A stretch of 64,000 nucleotides of DNA from Candidatus Thiothrix sulfatifontis (GTDB taxonomy: Bacteria > Pseudomonadota > Gammaproteobacteria > Thiotrichales > Thiotrichaceae). The position numbers were made by a program, and so were the translations under genes. The DNA lies in contig CP094685.1 in the NCBI GenBank assembly GCA_022828425.1, positions 1,240,001 to 1,304,000 on the forward strand, written 5' to 3'. Numbering within the stretch: position 1 is the first letter of the stretch; each line of letters opens with the position of its first letter. Below, piece by piece: positions 1 to 8,465 of this stretch. The notes below the pieces were generated by a model. That model searched no databases and was not told where the DNA came from. It worked only from the letters and a program-made list of their open reading frames with translations.

Positions 1-837
1 AAGTTTTCAAAGTTTTACGTCAATATGGTGCGGGCAGGGGAGGCTGGCGGTTCGATTGACGATGCTTTGGCGCGTTTGGTGGAATACATGGCGCGGGCGA
101 AGGAATTGCGCGGTACGGTTATTTCGGCATTGATTTACCCGGCGATTTTGGCGTTTGTGGCAGTGGTGTCGATTTTTGCGTTGCTGGCGTTTGTGGTGCC
201 GCAATTTGCGCAAATGTTCGGTGATATGGGGGCGGAGTTACCGACGATTACCAAAGTGGTGATGGGTGCGGCGGCGACCTTGCGTGACTATTGGTGGGCA
301 GTATTGGGCGGATTCTTGCTACTGCTAATGCTGGTGCAATACGTATTGAGCAATGAAAAGGCACGTACTGGGTTGGATCGCAGTATGTTGCGCTGGCCGT
401 TGGTAGGGGGGCTGGTCGGTAAGATTGAAACCGCCCGCTTTTCGCGCAGCTTAGGCACGTTATTACACAATGGCGTGCCGTTACTGGGTGCGTTGAAAAT
501 CGCCAAAAACACCGTGGGCAACCGCGTCATGGCAGCGGCAGTGGAAGAGTCCGCCGACAGCCTTAAGCAAGGCGAAAGCCTCACCCGTACATTATTAAGC
601 AAAGGCGTGTTTCCCCCTTACGCCTTGCATATGTTGCGCGTCGGGGAAGAAACCGGGCGCATGGAAGAATTGCTGCGTGAAGTCGCCGATATTTACGACG
701 ATGAAGTCAAAACCTCGGTGAAACAGCTATTAGCCTTGCTGGAGCCGGTGCTGATTCTGATCATGGCGCTTGCCATTTTGGTGATTATTGGTTCGGTATT
801 GTTACCGATGATCAATATGGCTGATTTGGTTAAATAG
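1..837 (+). CDS. gspF: GspF, type II secretion inner-membrane platform protein (5' end outside window)
   Basis: The reading frame is open from base 1, so the start lies upstream; about 278 residues of a family usually near 400 are present. GspF is the polytopic inner-membrane protein that links the secretion ATPase to pseudopilus assembly. The visible part begins in the typical conserved stretch YVNMVRAGEAGG at the end of the first cytoplasmic domain. It then shows two hydrophobic segments (about residues 45-75 and 100-120), the second F domain with FSRSLGTLLHNGVPLL, and a C-terminal membrane segment. It is followed by gspG after 54 bp, so it belongs to the gsp operon. Confidence 0.95.
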   Translation, partial: KFSKFYVNMVRAGEAGGSIDDALARLVEYMARAKELRGTVISALIYPAILAFVAVVSIFALLAFVVPQFAQMFGDMGAELPTITKVVMGAAATLRDYWWAVLGGFLLLLMLVQYVLSNEKARTGLDRSMLRWPLVGGLVGKIETARFSRSLGTLLHNGVPLLGALKIAKNTVGNRVMAAAVEESADSLKQGESLTRTLLSKGVFPPYALHMLRVGEETGRMEELLREVADIYDDEVKTSVKQLLALLEPVLILIMALAILVIIGSVLLPMINMADLVK

Positions 838-891
838 TTTCCCAAGAAAACCACAAACTATTGAAATTATAATAAATAACAAGGAGTTAAT

Positions 892-1335
892 ATGCGAATC
901 CAATCTCAATCCCGCCGGTCTGCCGCTCATGGCGGCTTCAGCTTGATCGAGCTGATGATCGTGCTGGTGATTCTCGGCTTGATTGCCGGGATCGTCGGCC
1001 CACAAGCCATGAAATACCTTGGCAAGGGCAAAACACAGTCATCCAAAGTCCAGATTGAAAACATCAGTGCGGCGCTGGATATGTACCGTTTGGAAGTGGG
1101 CAGTTACCCCACCACCGCCGACGGTTTGAAAGCGTTAGTGACCGCGCCGTCGAGTGCGCGTGGCTGGAATGGCCCTTACTTGAAAAAAGGCGAAGTGCCC
1201 AAAGATGCGTGGAACAATGACTATCAATACAAACGCCCCGGCAGTAACGGTCAGCCGTATGATTTGTTGTCATTTGGCGCAGACGGTGCCGCCGGTGGTG
1301 AAGGCGAAGATGCCGACATTACGCTCTGGAAATAA
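892..1335 (+). CDS. gspG: GspG, major pseudopilin
   Basis: This is the main subunit of the type II secretion pseudopilus. The 147-residue protein has a 15-residue basic leader, the prepilin peptidase site G|FSLIE with Glu at +5, and a hydrophobic helix. The C-terminal part is typical of GspG: GWNGPYLKK, DAWNNDYQY, and an acidic tail (GGEGEDAD) in the calcium-binding position. A good ribosome-binding site (AAGGAG) lies 6 nt before the ATG. The gene overlaps gspH by 26 bp. Confidence 0.97.
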   Translation: MRIQSQSRRSAAHGGFSLIELMIVLVILGLIAGIVGPQAMKYLGKGKTQSSKVQIENISAALDMYRLEVGSYPTTADGLKALVTAPSSARGWNGPYLKKGEVPKDAWNNDYQYKRPGSNGQPYDLLSFGADGAAGGEGEDADITLWK

Positions 1336-1756
1336 GGGTTTCACCCTGCTCGAAGTTCTGCTGGTCTTGGTTATCGGCGGGCTATTGATGGGGGTGGTGG
1401 CAACGTCACTCTCCGGAGGCCCGGTATTGCGCAAAAGCAGTCGCGAAGTCGCGGCGAGTTTGCGTCATGCGCGGGCGCAAGCGGTGATGCGTCAACAGCC
1501 GACGCTGTGGAAAATGCAGATTGAGGAAAAACGTTTCTGGATTGACGGGGGCGCAACCGCTGAGGAGCGCCAGCTCAGTGCGGCGATTACTGCCAAAATC
1601 AACACCACTTCCGCCGAAGTCGATGCCGCCAATCAGGGCGGCATTCGCTTTTTTCCTGATGGCAGTTCTACCGGTGGCTCGGTGGAATTGACGCACAACC
1701 AACAGACCTACAAGGTCAATGTGGAATGGGTGACGGGGCGTGTTTCAATCCAATAA
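1310..1756 (+). CDS. gspH: GspH, minor pseudopilin
   Basis: The 148-residue protein is a minor pseudopilin of the type II secretion tip. It has a short leader and the processing site NKG|FTLLEVLLVL. The frame is open further upstream, from 1205, but that extension lies inside gspG and would place an improbable 43-residue leader before the prepilin motif. The ATG at 1310 gives a normal 9-residue leader and a 26-bp overlap with gspG, so it is preferred. The rest of the protein is the variable GspH globular domain. Confidence 0.92.
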   Translation: MPTLRSGNKGFTLLEVLLVLVIGGLLMGVVATSLSGGPVLRKSSREVAASLRHARAQAVMRQQPTLWKMQIEEKRFWIDGGATAEERQLSAAITAKINTTSAEVDAANQGGIRFFPDGSSTGGSVELTHNQQTYKVNVEWVTGRVSIQ

Positions 1757-2135
1757 AGGTTTTTCCCTGCTCGAAGTGCTGGTCGCTTTCGTGGTCATGG
1801 GCTTGGTGGTCGGGGTCTTGCTGCAATTGTTTGGTTCGTCGATGCGCAGTGTGGCGTTGGCGGATGAATACAGCTTTGCGATACAGGTCGCCGAATCCCG
1901 TTTAGCAGCGGTGGGCAATGAGATCGAGGTGGAAGAAGGCAACGTCAGCGGTGAAGAACAAGGTTCAGGCTACCGTTGGGAAGTGCAAATGTCTCCGCTC
2001 GAACTCAGCGAGGCATTGGAAAAACTGCCAGTCGCTTTACAACTTTACCGGGTTGAAGTGGTTGTGACGTGGAAAAGTGGCGATAGCTCACGTGAATTCC
2101 ACTTATCCTCCCTGCGTTTTGGGGAGGCGACATGA
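1740..2135 (+). CDS. gspI: GspI, minor pseudopilin
   Basis: Minor pseudopilin of 131 residues starting with GTG and overlapping gspH by 17 bp. The leader is seven residues long and is followed by G|FSLLEVLVAF. The body contains the family pattern of small residues and the SFAIQVAESRLAAVG helix. GspI acts with GspJ and GspK in the initiating tip complex of the pseudopilus. Its last codons overlap gspJ by 4 bp (ATGA), a sign of translational coupling. Confidence 0.93.
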   Translation: MFQSNKGFSLLEVLVAFVVMGLVVGVLLQLFGSSMRSVALADEYSFAIQVAESRLAAVGNEIEVEEGNVSGEEQGSGYRWEVQMSPLELSEALEKLPVALQLYRVEVVVTWKSGDSSREFHLSSLRFGEAT

Positions 2136-2749
2136 GGCAACGCGGTTTCACTTTACTGGAAATGTTGATTGCGTTTTCGTTGGTTTCCTTGCTGTTTCTC
2201 GCGTTATTCGCCAGTTTCAATACCATTGCGCGGAGTTGGGATGCGGCAGATACGCGCATGAATAAAACTGAAGACATGCGCCTGATCAGTGACTTTCTGC
2301 GCCGCCAGTTGGGGCAGGCGATGGTGGTGCGCATTGCCGGTGAAAAAGAAGCCAAAGTGTATGCGTTTGAGGGGACAGCGACGTCATTGCGCTATGCCGC
2401 GCCCTTGCAACCCTTGCAGCATCAGGGCGGGGTGTTTCTGATCGAACTCAATATTGTCGGTGATAAAGACGGTAAGAAACTGGAAATGCTGTTTGCCCCG
2501 TATCGCCCGGAACTGACGTGGAAGGATGCGTTTGCTGAAGCCGAACCCGTTTTGATTTTCGAGGGCTTGCAAGCGGCGGAATTCGAGTATTTCGGGGCGG
2601 AAGAAGCGGGCAACGATTCTGATTGGACATCCGATTGGGAAGACAAGCCGCGCTACCCCGATATGCTGAAACTCACCTTGGCGGATAAAGAACGCGCTTG
2701 GCCGGAGCTGTTGGTGGATTTGCCACAGGTAACTGATTATGCAAAATAA
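2132..2749 (+). CDS. gspJ: GspJ, minor pseudopilin
   Basis: The 205-residue minor pseudopilin has a very short leader, MRQRG|FTLLEMLIAF, then the hydrophobic helix and a larger globular domain, as usual for GspJ. The ATG lies inside the gspI stop (ATGA), and the gene's own 3' end overlaps gspK by 11 bp. Together with GspI and GspK it should form the pseudopilus tip. Confidence 0.92.
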   Translation: MRQRGFTLLEMLIAFSLVSLLFLALFASFNTIARSWDAADTRMNKTEDMRLISDFLRRQLGQAMVVRIAGEKEAKVYAFEGTATSLRYAAPLQPLQHQGGVFLIELNIVGDKDGKKLEMLFAPYRPELTWKDAFAEAEPVLIFEGLQAAEFEYFGAEEAGNDSDWTSDWEDKPRYPDMLKLTLADKERAWPELLVDLPQVTDYAK

Positions 2750-3626
2750 ACAATCCGGGGTTGCCATGATCGTGGTGTTATGGATGATCATGGTCATGAT
2801 GACGTTGGCAGCTAGTCTGTTATACGCCACTCGCACCGAAACCAGCATGGTGGATTACGCTCGCCGCAGTGCGCAAGCGCGAGCCGTGGCGGATGCGGCG
2901 GCACACTACGCGGTGATGCAATTATTCCTGCCCAATAAAGACCGTGAACTCAAGCTCGGCGGCGCTCCTTTGCTGTGGGAGTATGAAGGTTCCAAAGTGG
3001 AAATTCGTGTCGTCGGCGAAAATGGTCTGGTGGATATTGGTTTTGCCAGCCCGCCGTTGATTCGCTTGATTCTTAAACAAGCCGGGTTGGATGAATCAGC
3101 GATTGAGCGGATGTTGGATACCTTGGAAGACTTCCGTGATGTGGATGACTTAAAACGCATCAACGGCGCAGAAGACGCTGATTATGACAGCGCGGGTTTG
3201 CCATTTGGGGCAAAAGATGCGCCATTTGAGCGTATTGAGGAATTGCAGCAAGTATTGGGAATGACGCCGCCACTTTATCAAGCCCTGACACGCTTGCTGA
3301 CCGTAAATTCCGGTGGCAAGGGCATTAACCCGATGTTAGCGCCGCGTCAAACTTTGCTGTTGTTAGCAGAGGGTGATGCGGCGAAAGTCGATGCGTATAT
3401 GCAGCAACGCGCTGAATCCGACGGTGAATACGTGCAACCCGATTTCGGTGCGGAATTTCTCGACCCTACGCAACAACCCTTGTACCGGATGCAAATCAGA
3501 GTGTACTCCGACGAAACCGCTCCTCCGTATTTTGAAGAGCGGTCGTTGCGGCTAAATCCGGGGCAAACCCCGCCGTTTGTTAATTATTTCCGTATCTTGC
3601 AAGAATCTTCCGCGCAGTTTGAGTAA
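2739..3626 (+). CDS. gspK: GspK, large minor pseudopilin
   Basis: The 295-residue protein matches GspK in length and layout. It has a leader ending QSG|VAMIVVLWMIMVMM with no Glu at +5, which is normal for GspK. This is followed by SARAVADAAAHYAV-like helices and a large periplasmic domain with LDTLEDFRDVDDLKRINGAE. GspK caps the pseudopilus tip. No gspL, gspM or gspN follows: the next gene is on the other strand and its 3' end overlaps this one by 47 bp, so the remaining secretion genes must lie elsewhere. Confidence 0.93.
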   Translation: MQNKQSGVAMIVVLWMIMVMMTLAASLLYATRTETSMVDYARRSAQARAVADAAAHYAVMQLFLPNKDRELKLGGAPLLWEYEGSKVEIRVVGENGLVDIGFASPPLIRLILKQAGLDESAIERMLDTLEDFRDVDDLKRINGAEDADYDSAGLPFGAKDAPFERIEELQQVLGMTPPLYQALTRLLTVNSGGKGINPMLAPRQTLLLLAEGDAAKVDAYMQQRAESDGEYVQPDFGAEFLDPTQQPLYRMQIRVYSDETAPPYFEERSLRLNPGQTPPFVNYFRILQESSAQFE

Positions 3627-4686
3627 CGGTGGCGGCTTCAATCCAGCGTTTCAGGCTGCCTTTTTCTGCATGAACCAAGGGCGCGACCGCTAACAGGTAC
3701 GCCAAGAAGGTCAGCAAGAAGCCGTAGAACATCACGCTGGCATTGGTGTGCCAGTATTCGCTGAGCACGCCAATACTGGCGAATATCGCGGCAAGCATAG
3801 CCATTGTTGCCAATGTTGCACCTTTGCTCATACCAATTTCCAGCAATAGGTGGTGGAGATGGTCGCGCCCAGCCGCAAACGGTGAGCGGCGATCACGTAG
3901 ACGCACCAGAATCACCCGTACCATGTCCATCAGCGGCAGGGCAATCAACCACAACGCAGTGACAGGGCGGAAGGCTGGATGCGTTGGGTCTTGCGTGCCT
4001 TCAATCAGCAACCAACTGATGCTTAAACCGATGAGCATGGAACCGGCATCCCCCATGAAAATTTTCTCTTTAAACGGCGGTAGCACCAAATTGTTCATCA
4101 GGTAGGGGATCAGGGCAGCGACGAAGATTACGCCAATACTCAACAACGTGGCGTGCGTGGAGAGGCTAAACAAGGTAATCAGGCTCAACAGTGCGACCAT
4201 GGCAATCGAACCCAGTAACCCATCAATACCGTCGATCATATTGAAGGCATTAATCACGCCCAAGACGATTAAAACGGTGAACGGGTAGCTGAAGACGCTT
4301 AAGTCGATTTCACCCATGCCCAATAAATCGCCCAAGTTAGCCAGTGACGCGCCAGTGCCAATGCATAACGCCAACGTGAGCAGCACTTGCATCATAATCC
4401 GCAATTTGACTGAGAGGTCTTCGGCATCATCCGCGACACCTAATAACACAATGCCTAAAGCGCACAATAGCCAACTGGTAACGGCGGCATCATTGGGAAG
4501 GGTTAGCATCACTGCCGTGGCAACGCCGATGAAAATGGACATACCGCCGATCAGCGGAATAGCACCTTTGTGTTGTTTACGTCCTTTGGGAATGTCTAAT
4601 AATTTGGCGTGGTAAGCCACGGGTTTCAATAAATAGAGTGCTATCCCTGTCATGCACAGACTCGTGATTAGCGATATTATAAGCAT
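3580..4686 (-). CDS. wecA: WecA-like undecaprenyl-phosphate sugar-1-phosphate transferase
   Basis: This is a 368-residue polytopic membrane protein of the MraY/WecA family. It transfers a sugar-1-phosphate, typically GlcNAc-1-P, from a UDP-sugar to undecaprenyl phosphate and so starts glycan assembly. Family motifs are visible in order: ADDAED, NAFNMIDGIDGL, FMGDAGSMLIG and GRDHLHH. About eleven hydrophobic segments are seen. The start has a GAGGA ribosome-binding site. The 3' end runs 47 bp into gspK. The exact sugar cannot be read from sequence. A second, unrelated priming enzyme (WbaP type) lies at 13821-15179. Confidence 0.82.
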   Translation of the reverse strand: MLIISLITSLCMTGIALYLLKPVAYHAKLLDIPKGRKQHKGAIPLIGGMSIFIGVATAVMLTLPNDAAVTSWLLCALGIVLLGVADDAEDLSVKLRIMMQVLLTLALCIGTGASLANLGDLLGMGEIDLSVFSYPFTVLIVLGVINAFNMIDGIDGLLGSIAMVALLSLITLFSLSTHATLLSIGVIFVAALIPYLMNNLVLPPFKEKIFMGDAGSMLIGLSISWLLIEGTQDPTHPAFRPVTALWLIALPLMDMVRVILVRLRDRRSPFAAGRDHLHHLLLEIGMSKGATLATMAMLAAIFASIGVLSEYWHTNASVMFYGFLLTFLAYLLAVAPLVHAEKGSLKRWIEAATVTQTARKILARYGNN

Positions 4687-4978
4687 ATTGTCCTCGGGGT
4701 TTCTGACTAGCTTTCTTATTTTGTTATTGTAGTAAGTGATGATTGATTTTAGTTATTTCTTGAGGCTAAGTGAGCAATAATTCTGATTAGTGGACAGGGT
4801 GGGATTAAGTGTTCAGATGGGCGGTAGTTTAACTGCCATTGGTCAGATTCTGAGGATTATTTGCTATTGTTGTGTTAATTTTTATTACTAATATTAATAA
4901 TAATTTTAATTAATGAACGCACGGTTTAGCCCTTAACGTGTGTCTTTGTTTGCAGCATTGAGTCGTTTATTACGCACT
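4687..4978. other. AT-rich intergenic region between divergent polysaccharide genes
   Basis: These 292 bp separate the WecA-like gene (minus) from the CpsB-like gene (plus). The stretch around 4860-4915 is very AT-rich and probably holds the promoters. I see no hairpin, repeat or convincing small gene in it. Confidence 0.4.
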
Positions 4979-5791
4979 ATGATCGATTTACATAGCCATA
5001 TTTTACCCGCTCTTTGTGATGGTTCCCAAGATTTGGAAACCTCGTTAATAATGGCACGCTTAGCCATTGCCGATGGCACGACGCATTTGGCCTGTACGCC
5101 CCATATTTATCCGGGGGTGTATGACAATTCCACCGATATCATTGCCAGTGCCATGCGTATGTTGCAAATAGAGCTGTATTCGCGTGATATTCCGCTGCGC
5201 TTGGTGATCGGGGCGGATGTGCGGTTGGTGTCTGGGGTGCTGGAAGGCTTACAGCAAGGCATTATTCCGACGCTGGATAATTCGCGGTACTTCTTACTGG
5301 AGCCGTCACATAGCCTGCCAGTACCGCATTTTTTACGCCATATTGAAACGTTTCTCGCAGCGGGATACGTGCCGGTGATCACCCATCCAGAACGTTTGCG
5401 TTGGTGTGAGGCGAACTACCAAGAGTTTATTGCGGCGGCGCAAATGGGCGCGTGGTTGCAAGTGACAGCGGGTGCGATTGCAGGCACGTTTGGGCGTACC
5501 GCAAAACGTTGTGCCGAGCGCTTATTATTGGATGGGGTGGTGCATATTATTGCGTCAGATGCGCACAATGTAAATTATCGACCGCCGATTTTATCCGCCG
5601 GTATTGAAGCGGCCATGCGTATTACGGGCGATGATACCGAAATTATGCGAATGGTTAATGATAGACCCTTGGCGATTTTGGATAATATTGAGCCTAGTGA
5701 GGTATTATTGCCTGCTGGTTTATGTGCCAATAGAGCATCAATACATGCGGCATCTATTCAAAAACCTTGGTTAGAACGCTTACTCGGTTAA
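4979..5791 (+). CDS. CpsB/YwqE-type tyrosine phosphatase (PHP domain)
   Basis: A 270-residue PHP-fold metal-dependent phosphatase of the CpsB/CapC/YwqE family. It starts with the metal motif MIDLHSHILPALCDGS and contains the later ligands CTPHIYPGVY, VITHPERLRW and IIASDAHN. These enzymes dephosphorylate the tyrosine kinase that controls polysaccharide chain length and export, which fits its position between WecA-like and flippase genes. The ATG at 4979 sets the HxH motif at the very N-terminus as in the family; a GTG at 4940 would add 13 residues. Neither has a clear ribosome-binding site. Its 3' end overlaps oxyR by 12 bp. Confidence 0.85.
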   Translation: MIDLHSHILPALCDGSQDLETSLIMARLAIADGTTHLACTPHIYPGVYDNSTDIIASAMRMLQIELYSRDIPLRLVIGADVRLVSGVLEGLQQGIIPTLDNSRYFLLEPSHSLPVPHFLRHIETFLAAGYVPVITHPERLRWCEANYQEFIAAAQMGAWLQVTAGAIAGTFGRTAKRCAERLLLDGVVHIIASDAHNVNYRPPILSAGIEAAMRITGDDTEIMRMVNDRPLAILDNIEPSEVLLPAGLCANRASIHAASIQKPWLERLLG

Positions 5792-6703
5792 TCCCTGGTT
5801 TTCGAGTAATGTTAACCAAGTCGTTTTAATGAATTCACCTAGTTGCTTAAATTCCACTTCACGGGCGCTGCCCCGTCGCCAAGCTAAGCCCACTTCACGG
5901 TAACTTTCTTCTGGCAATGTCCAAATTTTAACATTTGTACCGGTTAATAACGTTGAACCTTTCACCATTTCTGGTAAATAAGAAATTCCTAAATCTGCAT
6001 CAACCATTTGCGTCAATGTGAGCAGGCTGCTGGCGGTGAAACGGCTGATTTTGTCCATGTCCTGCAAATGGCAGGCTGACAGCGTGTGGTCGCGCAGGCA
6101 ATGCCCGTCTTCCAATAGCAAAATGCTTTCTGGATTGAGGTCGTTAAAAATGTGCCTTCTGGGACGGGTATGGCGGGTGTCTTCGCGGCAAGCTAGGAAA
6201 AAACGGTCTTTGAACAGCGACATAATTTCAACATTGCGCAGTGCATACGGCAACGCAATGATGATGAGATCCAGCTCACCGTTCATGAGTTTTTCGTAAA
6301 CACGTTGGGTAATGTCTTCCGTTAAGTATAAGCGCAAGTGCGGAAATTGTTGACGCAACGCGGGCAATACCCGTGGCAACAAAAACGGGGCTATTGTGGG
6401 AATAATGCCTACCCGGAGTTCGCCAGTGAGAGGCGCATGATTGCTACGCGCTAATTCGACTAGATTTTCCACATCCCGCAAGCACCGCCGCGCTTCGACT
6501 GCGATTTGGCGGCCTATGTGGGTGACGGTGACATTTTTGTTGGTGCGATCCACCAGTTGCACTTCTAACGTCGTTTCCAATTCGCGGATGGCGGTACTGA
6601 AAGCGGATTGTGAGACAAAACAAGCCTCAGCAGCTTTGCCGAAGTGTTCATGGCTTTCTAGGGCAACAAAGTAGCGAAGTTGTTTTATGGTTGGCAGGTT
6701 CAT
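5780..6703 (-). CDS. oxyR: OxyR, peroxide-sensing LysR-type regulator
   Basis: The 307-residue protein has an N-terminal LysR winged helix (IKQLRYFVALESHEHFGKAA) and a C-terminal inducer domain. It keeps both redox cysteines of OxyR in the right context, C202 in EDGHCLRD and C211 nine residues later, the pair that forms the regulatory disulfide in E. coli. The frame is open 21 codons further upstream, but the ATG at 6703 has a proper GAGG ribosome-binding site and matches the family start. It is divergent from the flippase gene. No peroxide-defence gene is adjacent, so its targets must be elsewhere. Confidence 0.92.
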   Translation of the reverse strand: MNLPTIKQLRYFVALESHEHFGKAAEACFVSQSAFSTAIRELETTLEVQLVDRTNKNVTVTHIGRQIAVEARRCLRDVENLVELARSNHAPLTGELRVGIIPTIAPFLLPRVLPALRQQFPHLRLYLTEDITQRVYEKLMNGELDLIIIALPYALRNVEIMSLFKDRFFLACREDTRHTRPRRHIFNDLNPESILLLEDGHCLRDHTLSACHLQDMDKISRFTASSLLTLTQMVDADLGISYLPEMVKGSTLLTGTNVKIWTLPEESYREVGLAWRRGSAREVEFKQLGEFIKTTWLTLLENQGLTE

Positions 6704-6959
6704 GGCAACCTCGGCGGTGAATCGTTTTTGGAACTTACAATAAGAATAATATTCTATTTTCTGCATGATTGTAAAAAATCTTTTGAATCCTTGTGTGTTA
6801 TTTTTTATGTAAATGGTGTTTTAATAAGAAAAACAGTATCCATCATTTATTTTTATTGGTTGTAATATTTACATGCTATTTGCCTAATCCTGATTGACGA
6901 CTATAATTTTCTATAAATTTATTAGATTAAATCAAGTATTGAGCGGGTTCAAAAAATTC

Positions 6960-8450
6960 ATGAATAATGCGCGTAAAAATGTGGTTTTTACTGGAGTTGG
7001 TTACGCCTTGCCATTATTGGCAGCGTTAGCCACCATCCCTATTATTGTTTCAAAATTAGGCGTTGATTTGTACGGGTTGTACATTATTTGCATATCGCTG
7101 ATTGGTTTTATGACTTTTGTGGATTTTGGCATTGGGCAAACCGTTGTTAAATACGTGGCAGAATATGAGGCGACTAATCAGCGTGACAAAGTTAAGCCAG
7201 TATTGGGCGTCGCCTTGTTGATTTACTTGGTTATTGGTTTGTTTGGTGTGGCTAGTTTGTATGCTTTTGCACCACTGTTGGCTAAGGGGCTGTATTTGCA
7301 ACCCGACAAACAAGTGTTGGCAACGGAAGCTTTACGGATTACGGTTGTGCCACTGTTTTTCAGCTATCTCAACCAATTTTTTCTGAATGTGTGCAAGGCA
7401 TACCATCGCTTTGATTTGCCTGCGATTATTCATAACTCAGGGAATTTGGGGGGGATTGTGTTGGCTACCGGCTTGTTGCTGGCAGGTTATGGGCTGACTG
7501 AGGTGCTGTGGGGATACGCGTTGGTACAATTCGTAGCCATTATCAGTGGCTATTTTGCCAGTGTGGAAGTCTTGCCCCGTGGCATCAAACCGCATCCGGC
7601 ATTTCAGCGCCGCGTGTTTATGGACATTATTTCTTTTAGCTCGTACACCTTTCTGGGGAATTTAATCGGCTCTTTGGTTTCGCGTGCCGATAAATTACTG
7701 ATTGGCATTGTGATTGGTACCGAGGCCGTCACGTATTACCAAATTCCGTTTACGATTGCGCAAATGGCGAATGGCATTATCCACACGCTGGTGCACATTG
7801 CGTTCCCGCGTTTCACCGAGATGTTTAGCTTGAATGATCGGGCGGGTGTGTTGAAGTTGTATCGCTTGGCGAATAATTTGGTGTTTTTGCTCAGTTTGGT
7901 GATTGCGGTGTTGTTGATTACGGTGGGGGATGATTTCTTGGCGCTGTGGATTTCCCCAGAATTTGCACAAAAGACCAGCGTAGTATTGCAAGTGATGGCG
8001 CTGTATTTCTTCCTTCAGTCCAATACCGTGGTGGGGTATTGGGTGTTGCAAAGCGCGGGACAGGCTAAGTTGACCGCACTCATGGCAATTGTGGCAGGCG
8101 TTATATATTTTGCTGCGCTGTATTACTTGGGAGGTAAATACGGTTATATGGGAGCAGCTTTGGCATTGTTTTTTACGCTGAGTGCTACAGCGCTTCAATA
8201 CATTTGGATTGCTCGCCATATCGGACACGGTTTTACCGAATACCTAGGGCAATTGTTGGCGTTTTTGCTAGGGGGCTATGCGGTTATTTATCTGATTGAA
8301 AACGTGAATATGTGGTTGAGCGACCATTTGCTGGAAATTATTGTGAGTGCTGCTTTGGCGTTGGGATTGTTGGTTATTGGCATGTGGTTGCTGTTGGTGC
8401 GAAATAATCGGGATACCAAAGGGCTTAATGCTGTGTTGAACAAACAGTAG
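6960..8450 (+). CDS. Wzx-like polysaccharide flippase (MOP family)
   Basis: An integral membrane protein of 496 residues with about 12-14 hydrophobic segments. The pattern is that of the polysaccharide transporter branch of the MOP superfamily: an N-terminal NVVFTGVGYALPLLAAL segment, LGVDLYGLYIIC, and DKLLIGIVIGTEAVTYYQ in the middle. It should flip lipid-linked glycan units across the inner membrane. I chose the ATG at 6960, which starts just before the first membrane segment; the frame is open 22 codons upstream. The 256 bp before it are AT-rich and shared with the divergent oxyR. Confidence 0.82.
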   Translation: MNNARKNVVFTGVGYALPLLAALATIPIIVSKLGVDLYGLYIICISLIGFMTFVDFGIGQTVVKYVAEYEATNQRDKVKPVLGVALLIYLVIGLFGVASLYAFAPLLAKGLYLQPDKQVLATEALRITVVPLFFSYLNQFFLNVCKAYHRFDLPAIIHNSGNLGGIVLATGLLLAGYGLTEVLWGYALVQFVAIISGYFASVEVLPRGIKPHPAFQRRVFMDIISFSSYTFLGNLIGSLVSRADKLLIGIVIGTEAVTYYQIPFTIAQMANGIIHTLVHIAFPRFTEMFSLNDRAGVLKLYRLANNLVFLLSLVIAVLLITVGDDFLALWISPEFAQKTSVVLQVMALYFFLQSNTVVGYWVLQSAGQAKLTALMAIVAGVIYFAALYYLGGKYGYMGAALALFFTLSATALQYIWIARHIGHGFTEYLGQLLAFLLGGYAVIYLIENVNMWLSDHLLEIIVSAALALGLLVIGMWLLLVRNNRDTKGLNAVLNKQ

Positions 8451-8465
8451 CCCTTGGCATTTGGC

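Noticed and set aside
1205-1309. Upstream extension of the gspH frame
   Set aside because: It lies within gspG and would put an unlikely 43-residue leader before the prepilin cleavage site.
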